Of a DNA stretch of 64,000 bases, positions 12,101-25,282 are shown one piece after another (within the stretch, counting starts at the first letter, position 1; each line of letters begins with the position of its first letter). The stretch is from NCBI RefSeq assembly GCF_954871325.1, contig NC_088777.1, forward strand, positions 9,401,366 to 9,465,365. Reading direction: 5' to 3'. A model generated the notes under the pieces. The model did not search any database. It saw nothing but the letters and a program-made list of their open reading frames with translations, and was not told the DNA's origin. Both the position numbers and the translations under genes were made by a program. The stretch is from Gordionus sp. m RMFG-2023 (lineage: Eukaryota; Nematomorpha; Gordioida; Chordodea; Parachordodidae).

Positions 12101-13566
12101 ATATATTAAGGTGAGATCTAATAAAAATTCACCACTTTCTAACTAGGTGGACCCGATAAATTTTAAACTGTTGCTAGAATTTACTGAATTTTTGAAATAT
12201 GTATACAGGGCCTCGTTGTTATTTCAAATATTATAAGGACTTCCGGACAACATCGTACAACAAGGTCTTTCCAATCTTCAGCAACTGAATATCCAATTTA
12301 GATGCTATTTGATCCAACGCCGTTCGACTTGTATTATACTGGCTATATAAACTATAAATTAGGTCAATAAAGAGTAGATTCAACTACCAGAATATTAATT
12401 TTCTATTGTAAATTGTAATATTATTTGCAATTTTTATATATTGCATTTCCTTGGCAATAAATTATTAACAAGGCAAAATATCTAGAGTGCAAAATGTATT
12501 CTATATCTAAGCCGTTGTTTGTAAATCTATTAACGATTCAAAATCCGCAAACGGGTGATGATTTAGCAAGATAATATGCAGTTCTTAATATTAACTTGGA
12601 TTGTTCAATGTGTGTAACCATTTTTTATGCATGCTCTGTTTATAAAAATAATTTGTAATATATTTTTTCATAAACACTACACGTCTAGTTATTTAACATT
12701 CTTTTATAACCGATTAAATAGAAAAGGGTTTGTTTTTAAATTAATGTACTATTACATCAATATACTATCATTCTATTTGTGAAATATTTTATGTTTATTG
12801 CTTGATAAAAATATTAATAATGTGCTAAAATACAATTGTAAAAAATAATTAAATTTTTTAGAAGGGTTTAGACTCACCTTTGTTTAAATTAAAATTGGCG
12901 GTACAGTGCCTCATTGTGCCCCTTCCTGACTGATTACATCCCTGGTTGCAAATTATAAATAAGTATTTTTTTAAGAATATGTTATATTAATTATACTAGG
13001 ACAAATTGATATATATATAATCGCTAAGTTATGTTATTATTCTTTTATCCCTAAAAGTGTATTATATAGGGTTCAAATAAGCTGTTTTGGTTTTATAAAA
13101 AATTTTAATCATCGTGGAATGATACATTACATTTCCATACTAGATGATCTCACTGCCTTAGAAAAAAAAAATGAATTAAAACTAACGCACCTCTAAAATA
13201 CTCGAATTATTATGTTTAAATACTTTAAAAAAATATGGCTAAGCTACATATATTTTAAAGATAGTTTGTAGTTGGCTACAATGTTCATCTTTGATTAGAA
13301 GCGTAAGTTATAGTTCATCATTAATGTATAATGTAAATATAAGACTTATCTAAATGATTCTAAAGTAAAAATTTTTACTTGAGTAACAAAGTTAGAATAC
13401 CAAGAGAATTTCCTATATAACCGAGAATCAATAGTATGGGATATATCCTAAGATAGACAATAGTTTCCAAGGATGAAATTCCCATTAATGATTCAATATA
13501 ATAACAACCAGCATTCGTTGTATCCACAATGAACATCCTTGTTCTTAATATCTTAGAAGATGCCAT
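9125..13566 (-). CDS. Class-A-type seven-helix (G protein-coupled) receptor, 3 exons
   Basis: Predicted plasma-membrane receptor of 515 aa; ligand unknown. Exons on the minus strand are 13566-13379, 10645-9660 and 9498-9125. Introns are GT..AG and phases agree: exon 1 ends in CTC AA and exon 2 starts with C (Asn); exon 2 ends in G and exon 3 starts with AT (Asp). Helix 1 (about residues 36-62) has the family's GNS motif. Helices 2 (122-147), 3 (179-203), 4 (218-238) and 5 (286-312) are in exon 2; helices 6 (440-465) and 7 (478-502, followed by NPDYRSLIKDTLF) are in exon 3. Intracellular loop 3 is long and polar. Odd points: the DRY position reads HRE (205-207), no cysteine stands at the top of helix 3, helix 6 lacks CWxP, and loop 1 is unusually long. 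Start chosen as the first Met of exon 1. It is divergent; neuropeptide-receptor-like is a guess. Intron 1 (13378-10646) holds no recognised gene. Confidence 0.83.
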
Positions 13567-13599
13567 TTTCTTTTTATTAAATCTTATTATGCTATTAAT

Positions 13600-14335
13600 T
13601 TATATTTAACTATCACCTAAATATTAAAAAAAATCATATAAACGACAAAACAATTTTAAATTATATTTAATAATATAAACATATAATTAATTTGCTTTCT
13701 TCTATTTAAATAAAATTTTATTTTAATTAAATTTTTAATTTATGTAGAGTGAAAATGTATAATTTTGATATTTAGTTAATAATAAGTTAATTAAAAAAAC
13801 TGTACTAAAATATTAAATTATAAATTTATAGGCAAATATTCTTAATTTCTCCCATATATTATATTTCAAAAATAATTTATTATTTATTAACTATTATATT
13901 TTTTAATTAAAATAAAACAAGATAATTAGGTTTAACCATATGAATTAGCATTTCTATAAATTTATTATTTTTTAAATTATTTATTTGGAATAAAAAATAT
14001 TTTAAAAGATTTCGAGCAATTATTCAAATTTATTTTTTTTTACATTAAGTAGAACTATTTTGAATTATCCAATTTTGTTATTTATTCCTATGAATTAATA
14101 GAATTATTTTATATAAATGATTGAAACAAGAGTAAATTTCGTGTAATCAAATGTTAAGGAAAGAATAAAGTTTTTCGTATTTTTTTTTTATCTAATTTAA
14201 GAATAAATTGTAAATTCTTTTTAAATCTAGTTTTTGGGGGAAATAAATAGAAAACTCAAAAGTCGTAGTACAAGAATAAAATGTAACATTCAGTAATTGG
14301 GTAACCAGAGATTATGTTTGTTAAGTAATAAATGC
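13600..14335. other. Intergenic AT-rich stretch
   Basis: No coding frame, repeat pair or RNA structure was recognised between the receptor's first exon and the Ty3/gypsy fossil. A 5' LTR could lie in this interval, but I could not match it to the sequence after 20137. Confidence 0.5.
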
Positions 14336-14339
14336 AAAT

Positions 14340-17300
14340 TTAGTAATTATAGTAGAGCAATAGAGAGAATAAAAATATCAACCAATAAAGAAATACGTCA
14401 GAAAATTTCACATATAGAAAGTATAGATATTCATGAGATAATAAAAATAGGAAAGGAGCGAGGAAGAAGCTTATGACAAAATAATTAATAAAATTGATAA
14501 TATAAAAATAGAAGGAGACACAACCGAAATAAAACAAATAGAAATGCAGAAAGACAATCAGGCGGATACGTATAGAAGAATGAGAAAATACGATGATCGA
14601 AATAGAGGGGTAGATGCACAAACGAATTCCATATATAGAAATCAATGGAGGCCTAGATACGACAGTTATCAAAGAAATAATTATCAAGAGAATAATTTTA
14701 ATCCTCGTTTTCAAAACAATTTTAATCCTCGATATCAAAACAATTTAAATTCGAGACATGCAAATAATTATGAGCGAAGATCTAGGAATAATTATAATCC
14801 TAAAGTTTATGTTAATAATACGGGGTATAATGGGTCAAGACCTTATAATAATTTTAAGATTTAACAATAAAAATAATTATTATAATAACTACAATAACTA
14901 TAGATATAATAATAATGATAATTACAAATATAATTATAGAGATTATAAACATCAAAACGAATCAAGATACATACCAAGATACAATAATAATCGTAACAAT
15001 AATCAGTCATACAACAATAGATAGAGACAATGATAATAATCTATCCAGATTCGAATAATATAAATACCGTCGATATAGAAGAAATAAAGGAGGAAATAAT
15101 GATAAAAAGGAATATAGTTTATTTAACATTGATGTGAATAATATGGAAGATGATGACAGGGCAAATGATGCTTACAAAGTAACGATATACCTTAACGAGA
15201 TAGACATGCAGATCGATACCGGGGCACGATATTCGATATTGCCGATTAATATTGGTAGAAAGATAGGAATTAAAGTCTTAAATAAATCGGACACGAAACT
15301 GACTGGCTATGATGAATAATTAAGGTGCAAGGAATCGTTCAAATAAAAGTGAGATATGAAGCCAAAACTTAAAGCTTAGATGTTATGTAGTCGAAAGTGA
15401 CAAGAGTGTACTTCTGGGAAGGACATGGATAAAAGTTTTCGGAAACAAATTTGGGAATCTAATCGAGGAAAGTTATTAAAATATTAAATGAAAAAAATCG
15501 ACAAATTTATAGCAATGTTCACATAATAAAACAAATATTTGAAATAATAAAGTTTAAGGGCAAACAAAACTTACCCTATAGAGGATCAAATGCTACTGAA
15601 ACACTTAGCCACTTTGAAAATGAAAATTTGAATCATGGGAATTTCCTGGAAATGATTCGTATTATCAAATATTAAGAGATCATTTAGAGAAGGCTTTTTT
15701 AAAGAGCAAATGTAGAAAAGAAAAGCTTAAACTCTCTGAAAAATCAAAATCAAAGGGAAGAGGTTCTCTCATAACCTTGTTGTCGAAAACAACTGTTAAC
15801 AAAGTTATAGATGTTGTTCTTGATCAAATCAGGAATTTAATAAAAAAAGGAGTTTGGTAACAAACGTTTAAATGGATAGTACTCAAGACATTAGTGTTTA
15901 TGATCAGTGAATGCTTTTTAAAACATGGAATTCAAATGAGAAATATAATAGGAGAATTATTTGATGGTGCGGCAAATATGCGGGGTAAATTTGTTGGGTT
16001 GCAAGCTCTTATTAGACAAGAGGCTCCAAGTAGTTTGTATATTTGGTGTTATAGTCACATATTAAATCTATGTATATGTGATTCATGCCATAATATATGA
16101 AGGCAAAAATTTGAACAGACTAGCAACTTTCTTTGGTAAATCATATAAAAGGATGGATGCTTGGGTGAAACAGAATAACTCATCTGGCCAAAATAAGTTG
16201 AGAAGACTGCAAAAAATAGGTGAGACAAGGTGATGGGCACGTGAAAAAGCCCTTAGATGGATATATGGCAAAGAGAGCCTACTTCCAATAACGATAAGTG
16301 CCTTACAATTTATAATTGATAATAAATCATTTGAGGCAAAAACCTCATCAGAAGCACAGTCTTTGATTGATAATTTATGTAAATTTAAGACTCTATGTAC
16401 TGCTATAATATATTTAGAAATTTTTGAAATAATGGGGCCATTGTCATTATAAATTCAAACTAAGAATTTAGATATTTTATCAGCGTGGAAAATGATAGAA
16501 GATGCAAAGTCTTCTGTATCTATAACTATTACTTCAAATCAAAATAAAGCAACAAAAATAGCTTCTAATTTAAAGAAACACTTTCATATTTAAAGACCCC
16601 AGAGAGTATCTGGGTACAAACTGCTATGCCAAAAAATCGAATAGGACGAGTGAAGAGAATATATAGTGACACGAAGGCCAATATAGGGTCGAAGTATTTC
16701 GTCTATAATTGATCAAATTATAAACAGCTTGTTGGAACGGTTTCTGCGAATAAAGAGCTTATTTTGAATGTGCAATATTTGCATCCAAGGCAGTTTGAGG
16801 ATATAAATAGTAAAGGCATTTCTGAAAAGGCCTTAGAAAAACTGGCACAATTGGCAAATATATCGAGTGTTAAATTACTTAACGAATTGTGTTCATTTGC
16901 CAGTGTATTCAAAGATTTAGTGGAAGAATTAAATGAAACGGACAATGATATCGTGAATGTACAAGTGAGGATTCATATGAAGAAGATGAAATATAACAAA
17001 ATGATAATAACTCAAAATGTGATAATAGATGTAACAAGTATTTAATATGTGTGTACGAAATTATTAAAAGATACAATATGCATACAAGTGCTTACACTAA
17101 TTTGTTTTTAGCATTGAATACATTTTAACTTTATCATTTACGCAAGTCAATTGTGAGAGAACATTTAGTAAATTATAAAAAATAGGCTGAGAGCGAATAT
17201 AGGACAAGAAAAATTAGAAGCATTTTTAATGATGTCAGTTGAACGGAAACTTTTAGCGTAGATTGAACTAAAAGATATTCTTGTTTATTTGCGCAAAGAT

Positions 17301-20140
17301 TCAAAGTTAATGAGAGATTTATTAAAAATTATATATTAATTCTTTTATTTAAATCTTATTTATATCTATTTACAATATGATCGGCGGTAGCAATTTTATT
17401 TTCTGTGCAATATTGTATAATTGAAATAATTTTTTATGTGAAATTAATTGATTTTATATATTGAGTATTATGTATTATTTTATAATTAACATGTGATGTA
17501 TGATTTAATTTTATAGTGCATTATCGTTGTATATCTAATATAAAATATATGTGCAATAAATATGATTTTAGATGTGCAATTTTTTGAAATAAAATATATA
17601 TGAGTATCGTGTCATTGTTCTTTTTTTTTAAAAAAAATGTACATCGTTTGTACCTATTTTCAAAAATAAGAAGTTATAAAAATCATATAATTCATGAACC
17701 CGGCCGAAGACCCGCGAAATTGAGGGTATGGGGGCGAAGCCCTCATAAAAATGAGGCCGCTATAAAAAAAATGCCCGCGAGGCCGTAGCGTCGCCAGTCA
17801 TCCCCTGCTCGTATATGCATCTGAACAACATAAAAAAGTTTTTGACAAAATAATAAAATATGGACTAACACCAAACTTCAACAAGAGTGTGTTTATGAAG
17901 AAGGTGATAAGATTTTTGGGACATGATATAGATGAAATAGCATACATCCGAATGAAGACAAAATCAAAGCCATTACAAACATGCCAAACCAACAACAAAA
18001 GAGGAGTTAGCAACATTTTTAGGCATGGTCAGTTATTACAGAAAATTTTTGTGTAACTTTGCAGACTAAGCAGACCTGCTGTACAAGATTGTAAACAAAG
18101 AAAAGTGGATATGAGAAGATGGACATCAGAAGAGTTTTGATGATTTGAAAACGTTGATTAGTAGTCCGCCAACTTTAATAGTCCGCCAACTTTAAATTTT
18201 TACAATCCTGAATTGCCTATAGGAATTGCTACTGACGCTTCGAAAAAAGGATTAGGTGCAGTATTATTTCACATTGAAGGCGATGGTAAAGAAAAACCTA
18301 TAGCATTTGCGTCGCTTTATTAAAAGCCGAAACAAATTTTACGAACATAGAAAGAGAGGCTCTATCATTAATATATGCTGTGAAAAAATTTCAAGAATAT
18401 TTGATTGCGACAAATTTTACGATAATAACAGATCACAAACCGCTAATATATTTGTTTTCAAAAACACTCAAAGAGAATACTTAAATATCAATGAGTTTAA
18501 AAAAGTGGAATTTAGCAATGGGAGCTTATGATTTCACAATAATATATAGACCGGGGAAACAGAACTTGGTGCCAGATTGTTTATCAAGATTACCATTAAC
18601 AAATATCGAAAGTGCGATAAAGAATATAGAAGATGAAAAAATTGATGACAATATGTGACATCCTTATAAACTTCAATAGAATAGTTAAAGAAACAAATAA
18701 AAATGAAGAATTAATGGAAATAATTGATAATATTAGGAAAAACAACCCGATAAATTATAAAAAATACAAAAATATGGAGATAGAATTGAGCTTGGTGAAA
18801 GATTGTCTTTTTAAGGAAAACAGAATAATAATACCAATGAACATGAGAAAGGAGATCTTACGTGAATTACACAAAGGACATCTAGGAGCAGGCAAAACAA
18901 TTGTTAGTAAGAGATTACTTGTGGTGGCCTGGTATAAATACAGAAATAGATAAAGAGATGAAAAATTGTGATTCATGCAATAAATACGGGGATAACCCAC
19001 ATAACGTACAAAACACATGGGAGTAAGCAACTAAGATTTTTGAAAGAATGCATATAGACTTTGCAAATATTGAAAATGACAACTTTATGGTATTTATTGA
19101 TGCATATAGCAAATTTCTAATAATAACACGAATGAATTTAACGATTGAATCTACAATAAAAGAATTAATAAGAATCGTTAGTTTATTTGGAATACAATAC
19201 AAAATAGTTAAGGACAATGGTACTAATTTTACCAGCCATTTATTTAAAATATTTTGTGAAGATCATGGAATAAATCACATACTCACAGCACCGCATCATC
19301 AACAATCAAATGGGCAATGTGAACGCTTGATAAGAACAATGAAAATGAGCATGAAAAGAAAATGGAAAACAACAAGAAAATAGATGTGGACATTGCGTTG
19401 GAAAAATTTTTGTTCAAATACAGAAACACGCCTAATGATAAAACAAAGATGATACCTAGCAAATTAATGTTTTCAAGAACAATGAGGACTAAAAGGGAAT
19501 TAATCAAACCAATGGAAGAAAAAGAAAATATATTAAAGAGGAAAATATCGGACAATAGAGATATAGATGTAAGAGAGAAAATTTGGTATAAAACGTTTAA
19601 AGAAAATATTTGGGACAAAGGAATGGTAATACAAAAAGAAGGAAACTTAACGTACAGAATAGACAATGGACATCATATTATTTTGGATCAAATAAAGAAG
19701 AGAGTATCGATAGATAATACTGAAAAAAATTTTAGAGGCGGAAGAAGTGAACAAGTTCAAGTTCAAAATTCGAAAATTCAAAGTCAAGTTCAAAATTCAA
19801 AGTCAAGTTCAAAAGCGAGAATATGACCTACGACATAGAAAATAATTGTTATAAATAAATAAAAATTTTGTAAAAAAAATATATATGTATATAATTTTGA
19901 AAGAGAAATGGGATGATCAATACAAACAGCAAATCAACAAGCAATGTTCAATCAACGACCTGCAACCAAGGATGTTTCATGATGTTCGATAATCGATTCA
20001 ACAAACAATAATCAGATGGTCAAACAAACAATCTAAAGATATACGAACAAATGACTAATGGCGCAATTAGGAAACGAATGACTGGAAGTGAAGATAATAA
20101 ACTACGGAAAGAAGACATTAAAAAAAAGAGGGAAATGTTA
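14340..20140 (+). mobile_element. Ty3/gypsy LTR-retrotransposon fossil, broken
   Basis: Parts seen in order on the plus strand are: an Asn/Tyr/Arg-rich gag-like tail (about 14540-15030), an aspartic protease region (IDTGARYSILPI, about 15210-15250), the later part of the reverse transcriptase and RNase H (about 17800-18560), and integrase with an H2C2-like zinc region and catalytic core (about 18630-19830). A purine-rich AAAAAAAGAGGGAAATG tract near 20120-20138 fits a polypurine tract before a 3' LTR. The element is broken many times (well over five), lacks part of its pol region and carries a hAT insertion (about 15480-17797). Paired LTRs could not be confirmed, so age is only 'old'. The family is sure; the limits are approximate. 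Confidence 0.88.
15480..17797 (+). mobile_element. ZMYM1-like hAT transposon inserted in the Ty3/gypsy fossil
   Basis: Plus-strand transposase remnants run from about 15540 to 17340. They include an N-terminal GKQNLPYRGSN...NHGNFLEMI segment, a catalytic-domain stretch ELFDGAANMRGKFVGLQ (about 15955-16010) with WCYSHILNLC after it, a GETRWWAR-like segment near 16220 that needs a frameshift, a middle part (16250-16590), and a C-terminal dimerisation segment ending EAFLMMSVERKLLA near 17260. Several stops and frameshifts make it inactive. The right end (about 17695-17797) carries palindromic GGGGGCGAAGCCCTC and GCGAGGCCGTAGC motifs found at the ends of this hAT group and in the derivatives at 2069 and 27398. 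The left terminus was not located. Confidence 0.8.
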
Positions 20141-20550
20141 ATTAGAATATAAAAAAATTTATATTTATTTCTTTTAAATTTATTTAATGACCTTTTTTTC
20201 TTTTTGTGAAATATATTTTGTGCGACCTTTAAAAAAAGATATAGTATTTGTGTTTGTAAAACGTTAAAATAACTTTTCTTAAAGTAACCTTAAAACAAAT
20301 TGTAAATTGTATATATGTAAATAGTATTAAAATAATAATATATATAGTTGTAAAATTTTTAGTAGTGATAGAAAAAAAAAGATAAATTAAATAAAAGATT
20401 TTAAAATGAATTTTAAATAATATCAGTCTTGCCTCTCCTGCCTTCGATGTAATTATCAATGTCTATTTGTCTGTGGCTATTTATATCCAGTATATTTTTA
20501 CAAGGAATCCTAACTTTTTGTCCAAGAAATTTATGTCAGTAATTATATGT
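20141..20550 (+). other. Candidate 3' LTR region
   Basis: The sequence directly after the polypurine-like tract begins TGTTAATTAG, as an LTR might. No matching copy upstream of 14340 was recognised, so this stays a position-based guess. Further on, 20550-21280 holds no gene or repeat that I can name. Confidence 0.3.
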
Positions 20551-21286
20551 TTTTACCTTTTAGCTTAAAAATCATTAATAGCGACTACTAAGGATAAGCC
20601 TTTCATACACTCAATAATTCTTTTGGATTTACAATGGAGTAATGGTAAAATATATAACTATGGAATACATTTAAAAAGACCAATCAAATATCAGAAAAAA
20701 TAAGGGAGGTAAAAGGTATTTGTGGGATATACTAAATGATAGTTTGAAAAAATTGATAAGTAAAACTCTAAAAGTTGTATTTGTTAATATTGAAGAGTAC
20801 TCTAAGGTTTTAAGCCAGATAGTTAATTTGACAAATTACATAAGAAAAGCACGGAATTTTATGTAAAATTACATCTCATACTATTGTTGGTTAAAGTGGG
20901 ACTTAGATAAATAAAAATTCAAGTTTGCGCAAAAGAATTGGATTTATTTTCCTAATAAAATAAGGTATTCTTGATATTCTTATCATGTCTATACTTTAAA
21001 AACTAATGGATTGAGTCGGATGACAAAAAAAACTTAAAAACATATTATTAAAAGAAGCCCACATATCAAACTACAACCATTAGATTTCTCATTTATAACC
21101 AAGTAAATGAGGATACTTTCTTTTTTAGTGAAACAATTAATTCTATAATAATAGAAATAACATTAAGCTGGAGGTTTTAATATCCTAAAAATCGTAAAAA
21201 TATATTAGAAAAAATTAGTTGTTAAGCTTACATTATGGAACATTTTTGAAATATATACTAAGATAATTCCTTTATCAACTGTAGCC

Positions 21287-21628
21287 AGGGATTTATTAGA
21301 GAACGGGTCAGGGCAACATTAGGTGGGTTACCGCACAAATTTTATTAGAGGTCTTTAATAATTTTTGGTCTTCATTTTTTTTAATATGAAACTGCTTTTT
21401 TCTAAAAGTTTTGAATTATACTATTTTAAAAATTTATTAACTTTTACTTATTTTTCTTTCAAAATTCTTGTTTATAATAAAATATTGTAAATATTAAGGG
21501 GAGAGGGGTGGGAGGTGGTAAGGCAAAAAAAATTTATTACTTAAAATAATATTTACGACAATAGGCAAATTTTCCTAAGAGATAATTTTCTCTTGCCCCC
21601 TCCCCCTCGGCTATTATAGCTCCGGTTA
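21287..21628. repeat. Possible MITE with G-rich ends
   Basis: The left end CCAGGGATTTATTAGAG...GGGTCAGGG faces a right end whose complement is CCGGAGCTATAATAGCCGAG followed by a G run, a weak inverted pair about 340 bp apart. A related CCAGGGATGTAATC end occurs on the minus strand near 12945. No target duplication was found. Confidence 0.4.
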
Positions 21629-22209
21629 ACAATTTATTCAGTTAAGGTACAATGTATACTCGAAAAAGGCGAAGGCTTAATAAAATTATTTTAGAAAATT
21701 TATTATTTCAAAAAATAATAATTTTTAAAATACTCTAATTATAAATTAATATTTTAACTCGATAAAAAATAATAGTCAAACTTGCCTGTCTAAACTATAA
21801 ATGTGCCAAATATATAACATAATCTACCTCATTATCAAATATGATGATTGAGCTATTATCAATTTTTCTAAATTTTTATTTAAAAATCTAATTAATTAAT
21901 TTAGCTTTTCGTAAATATATTATATAAAAAGTTAGACTTATCTATTTTAATTATTTATTTGTTTTATTTTATACGATAGGATAAAGGCTTAAAAAAAATT
22001 ATAAAAAAACAATATTAATACAAAATTCTAATTTTTTTTTAAGATTAGAATTTATTATCAATATAAGATATAATAATTTAAATTTTCATTATAATAAATT
22101 TTAATATATTTAAAAATGTTTGAAAAATATATAATAATACTATTTAAAAAAAAGAACGGAGATGGTGTGACGCAGGGAAACAAAAATGAAAAAGGAACGT
22201 AAGCGTTGT

Positions 22210-22700
22210 CTATGATAGCTCTTTGGCTAGAAGGCTACCATTGAAACTGATATAATTAGCTTTGTGAATCGCTATGGATAATCGTTGACGAAGAAAAAAA
22301 CCCTCTCGAGGTTCTTCTGAGAGTTTGCTGATTTGTGATCCTAAGTTTTTGAAAAATGCTAAGGCGAGTTTGCCGAAGGTGCCAAGAGTGGTTGATATGA
22401 TTGGGATGAAGCAATGATCGTTTATTATTTCTGTGTATTTAGAAATTTTAAGTTGTTCCTTCTGGTCAAGGATATTGATGGCGTGGTTGGATGGGGCCAA
22501 GGGGTCAATACAGGAATAGTCCCATACCAAAAGTTGGCCTCTCCTCCATGGGATTTGAGAGATCCCATCAGGACGTTTACCGTCAGATCTAAAAAGACCC
22601 TGTGGTTCTAATGTGGAAGGAATTTGGCCGGATTTCAGAGCATGTTGGATGATTGTATTACATTGCTTGTGTCTGATGAATCGTCCATTGCAGGAGCATA
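22210..22700 (-). pseudogene. C-terminal domain of a LINE-type RT polyprotein
   Basis: An uninterrupted minus-strand frame of about 163 codons starts within CSCNGRFIRHKQCN. It continues through EPQGLFRSDGKRPDG, the LLVWDYSCIDPLAPSN motif, a PIISTTLGTFGKLALAF segment, and ends FLRQRLSIAIHKANYISF...KELS plus stop. This domain order (zinc-binding CxC, DGKRPDG, WDxTxxDxxAPS) is, from memory, common at the C-terminus of RT-bearing mobile elements of invertebrates and may be a nuclease-like fold. No RT precedes it, so it is a 5'-truncated copy. Divergent copies lie at 41.6, 52.2-53.5 and 63.1 kb. Its open frame suggests a fairly recent insertion. Confidence 0.8.
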
Positions 22701-22983
22701 GGTAGTGATAATTTTATAAAAGTTATATTATATTAAAGATGCTATCATTTAGCAGGATACTAATATTTGTATCTCTTTAATAATAGGATAATAATATTTG
22801 TTTCTAAGATTATTTTTTTTACCAAGAATTTGAATCTAGATTCTTCCATACTCACATCATTTATGCATATCTTAATAAATATGTATTTTACCTTATATGA
22901 GAGTAGTTTAATGAAAATTTAAACATGAAACTGAACTATTATAATATTTAGCACTTTAAAAGAAATAAGAAAAAATTGAATTA

Positions 22984-23030
22984 AACTACCTAGAAAGGAA
23001 ATATTTAAGAGGGGGGGGGGGGGATTGGAG
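22984..23030 (+). repeat. Long poly-G run
   Basis: About 14 uninterrupted G bases in AT-rich surroundings. The interval 22710-23680 otherwise has no gene; CCTCCCC repeats lie near 23320-23340. Confidence 0.7.
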
Positions 23031-23684
23031 GTAGCTGGATGACCAATTTTTTTTTATTTTGATTAGTGGCGAATAAGAAGATTATGTTATTAATTAAATA
23101 TAAATAAAAATATGCAATATATTATAGCTAAATAATTTTAAATGGTAGGTTTCAAAACATAATAGAATATATAAAACATAGAAACAGGTATCTCAAGTAA
23201 TGAGAATGTGTAGGATTAAAGGAAAGCTCTCCGTATGATGACAAAAGGGGTGTGATTTCAAAGATTTCAAACCTAAATATAATGATTTTATTCTTCGCCT
23301 ATAAAATAATAAGTTTTAGCCTCCCCTCCTCCCCTCCTCCCATATAAAATATTAAATAATTAACAGTTTAAATGTGTATGCTAATAATTTTGTTCAATAC
23401 TTTTGTATTCAGCCTACAGATATTTAATAATAGTCCTCTGACTAATTTGCGGAAATGTTCATGTACCCTGCCCAAAAATATGCTTGTTTATAATATTTCC
23501 TTAATCTTTTAATCCAGATTTATTGAAATGAAGAATACCTAGCGTAGCTCTGGTCATTATAAATAAAAAATTATAAATATGTTTGTATGGATAAAACATT
23601 TAATTTTTTAATATTTAAATAGGATTTTATATTTATTACAAAAAGATAACGTACTACGATAATTTTATTATTTAAATATTATTC

Positions 23685-24195
23685 TGTATCTATTCGTAAT
23701 GATCCTAATTTTTTCTGAAGTTTGCCAATTGGTCTTAATATTCCCTTTTATTCATGTTGGTTATTTTGTAAAATTTACTAAAAAAACTATATACATGTTT
23801 CTCTATATTTATTATTTAAATCGGATCGAAAGTAGAATACATATTATATTTATATAATTTTAATAAAAATTATATATCTATTCATAAGGATCTTCCCTTA
23901 TTAAAAAACTTGCCTAATTGGTCCCCGAACAATATTCATCTTAATTGGCAATATTCATTTGAATTATATTAGTAATTATTTGTATGATTTATTTCTCATT
24001 GCCCTGCTCAATAAAATTAGCTCCTGATACACTCATTTATATTATGGTGATACATTAATAATTCTTTTAATCTACCTACTCAGCCCTTTATATATTTTTC
24101 TTCGTTATAAAACTCTGATATCTCATGTTTTATCGTCATTTACTCACCATTATTTGTGATTCCCAGGCTACACTCCCCCCGGCCGAGGTTGTGCT
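23685..24195 (+). repeat. Dispersed repeat R1, copy 2 with a partial tandem unit
   Basis: 23875-24195 matches 5695-6010 in order. A shorter related unit starts at about 23685 (GATCCTAATTTT...GCCAATTGGTCTTAATATTC against GATCTTCCC...GCCTAATTGGTCCCC). It ends at CCAGGCTACACTCCCCCC. Non-coding. Confidence 0.6.
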
Positions 24196-24694
24196 AGACA
24201 CCCTAAATTTAAATAAATAAAGTGAAAATCATGCAAATGTATTGTTTAATTTAACGTTTAAACAAACTTTGATAAGTTATTTAGCTCCAAAATATATTAT
24301 TCAAATAATTGATGTTATGGGAAAGCGAAAATCCTTAAAAATTGTTTTCGTAAATATTATGTTAAGATAATAAAAAAAATTCCCCAAACTTTCCCCACCC
24401 CCTTTTACAAAAAATTGAGTGCAATTAGTATATTTTTATTCATCCTACATTCAAAACTGTTTTTGGTTTTACTATTATGCTCTATATAAAGCCGTAGCGA
24501 AGGGTGAGAGCATTAAGAACGTTTTCTCTTTGCCTCTCCTCGTAAATATATTTTAAATTGACAAATATTCCTTCCTTCCCCACCCTTATCGTATCTCAAT
24601 TATATATTTATTAGAGAAATATCACATCTAATAGTGCCTCCCCCCTCACCTTTCAGTTAAAATTCTGACTAGACATATGACTCCATTGTGGGGA

Positions 24695-24912
24695 TGTTAA
24701 AAAGCTAATTTGGGTCGGTTTTTAAAAACAACTCCATTATGATTTTAGCCAAAATAATATTATGTAAGCATAGAAATTTTGCTCATAGATGGCAGAAAAT
24801 TTTGGACCTTTATTTGTCAAATCTTGAAGCTTACATAATATTATTCTGGCTAAATAATCAGCTGTTTTTAAAAATAAACCTGAATCGGGATTTTTAAAAA
24901 TAAAAGTTAAAA
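24695..24912 (+). mobile_element. MITE, family M1
   Basis: A long imperfect hairpin: the left half TGTTAAAAAGCTAATTTGGG...GCCAAAATAATATTATGTAAGC is mirrored by GCTTACATAATATTATTCTGGC...ATCGGGATTTTT. The centre carries the family's WWWGGTCCAAA/TTTTGGACC motif. A minus-strand frame across it is accidental. Confidence 0.8.
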
Positions 24913-25282
24913 GGATAGTGTCGAACGTTTTTGAAAATGTCAAATAAATACAAAATGGCTTGTCATTTTCAAATAGCGTATCTGGCTCAGACACTAGAAA
25001 TACTACCTAAACTGAAAAATCATTGACAGTACATCATTACAAATCCCCTAGTGACCGTATATTAAAATTTGAAAATTTTAAGAAAAATCCTTTATGCATA
25101 AATTTTATATAAACTAAAATAGCATGTTACCAAGTGTATATTTAACGATACCTCAAAATTTATTTTAATGATTTAATTATACCCTTTAGATAAGTAATTA
25201 TATGTATTTGGATGGAGATCTTTATTAAGGAATCAAGTGTTGTGTTTACAATATGTTTTTTTAATTACCCTTTTTTTGTTAC

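Noticed and set aside
14000-14335. 5' LTR of the Ty3/gypsy fossil
   Set aside because: No convincing match to the sequence after 20137 could be seen, so no LTR pair is claimed.
14340-14738. 132-codon minus-strand hydrophobic ORF
   Set aside because: It is a shadow of the Asn/Tyr-rich gag-like region of the Ty3/gypsy fossil on the plus strand.
19283-19666. 127-codon minus-strand ORF
   Set aside because: It is opposite the integrase-coding frame and shows no family motif.
24737-24994. 85-codon minus-strand ORF
   Set aside because: Most of it is the M1 MITE's inverted arm read through; no motif.
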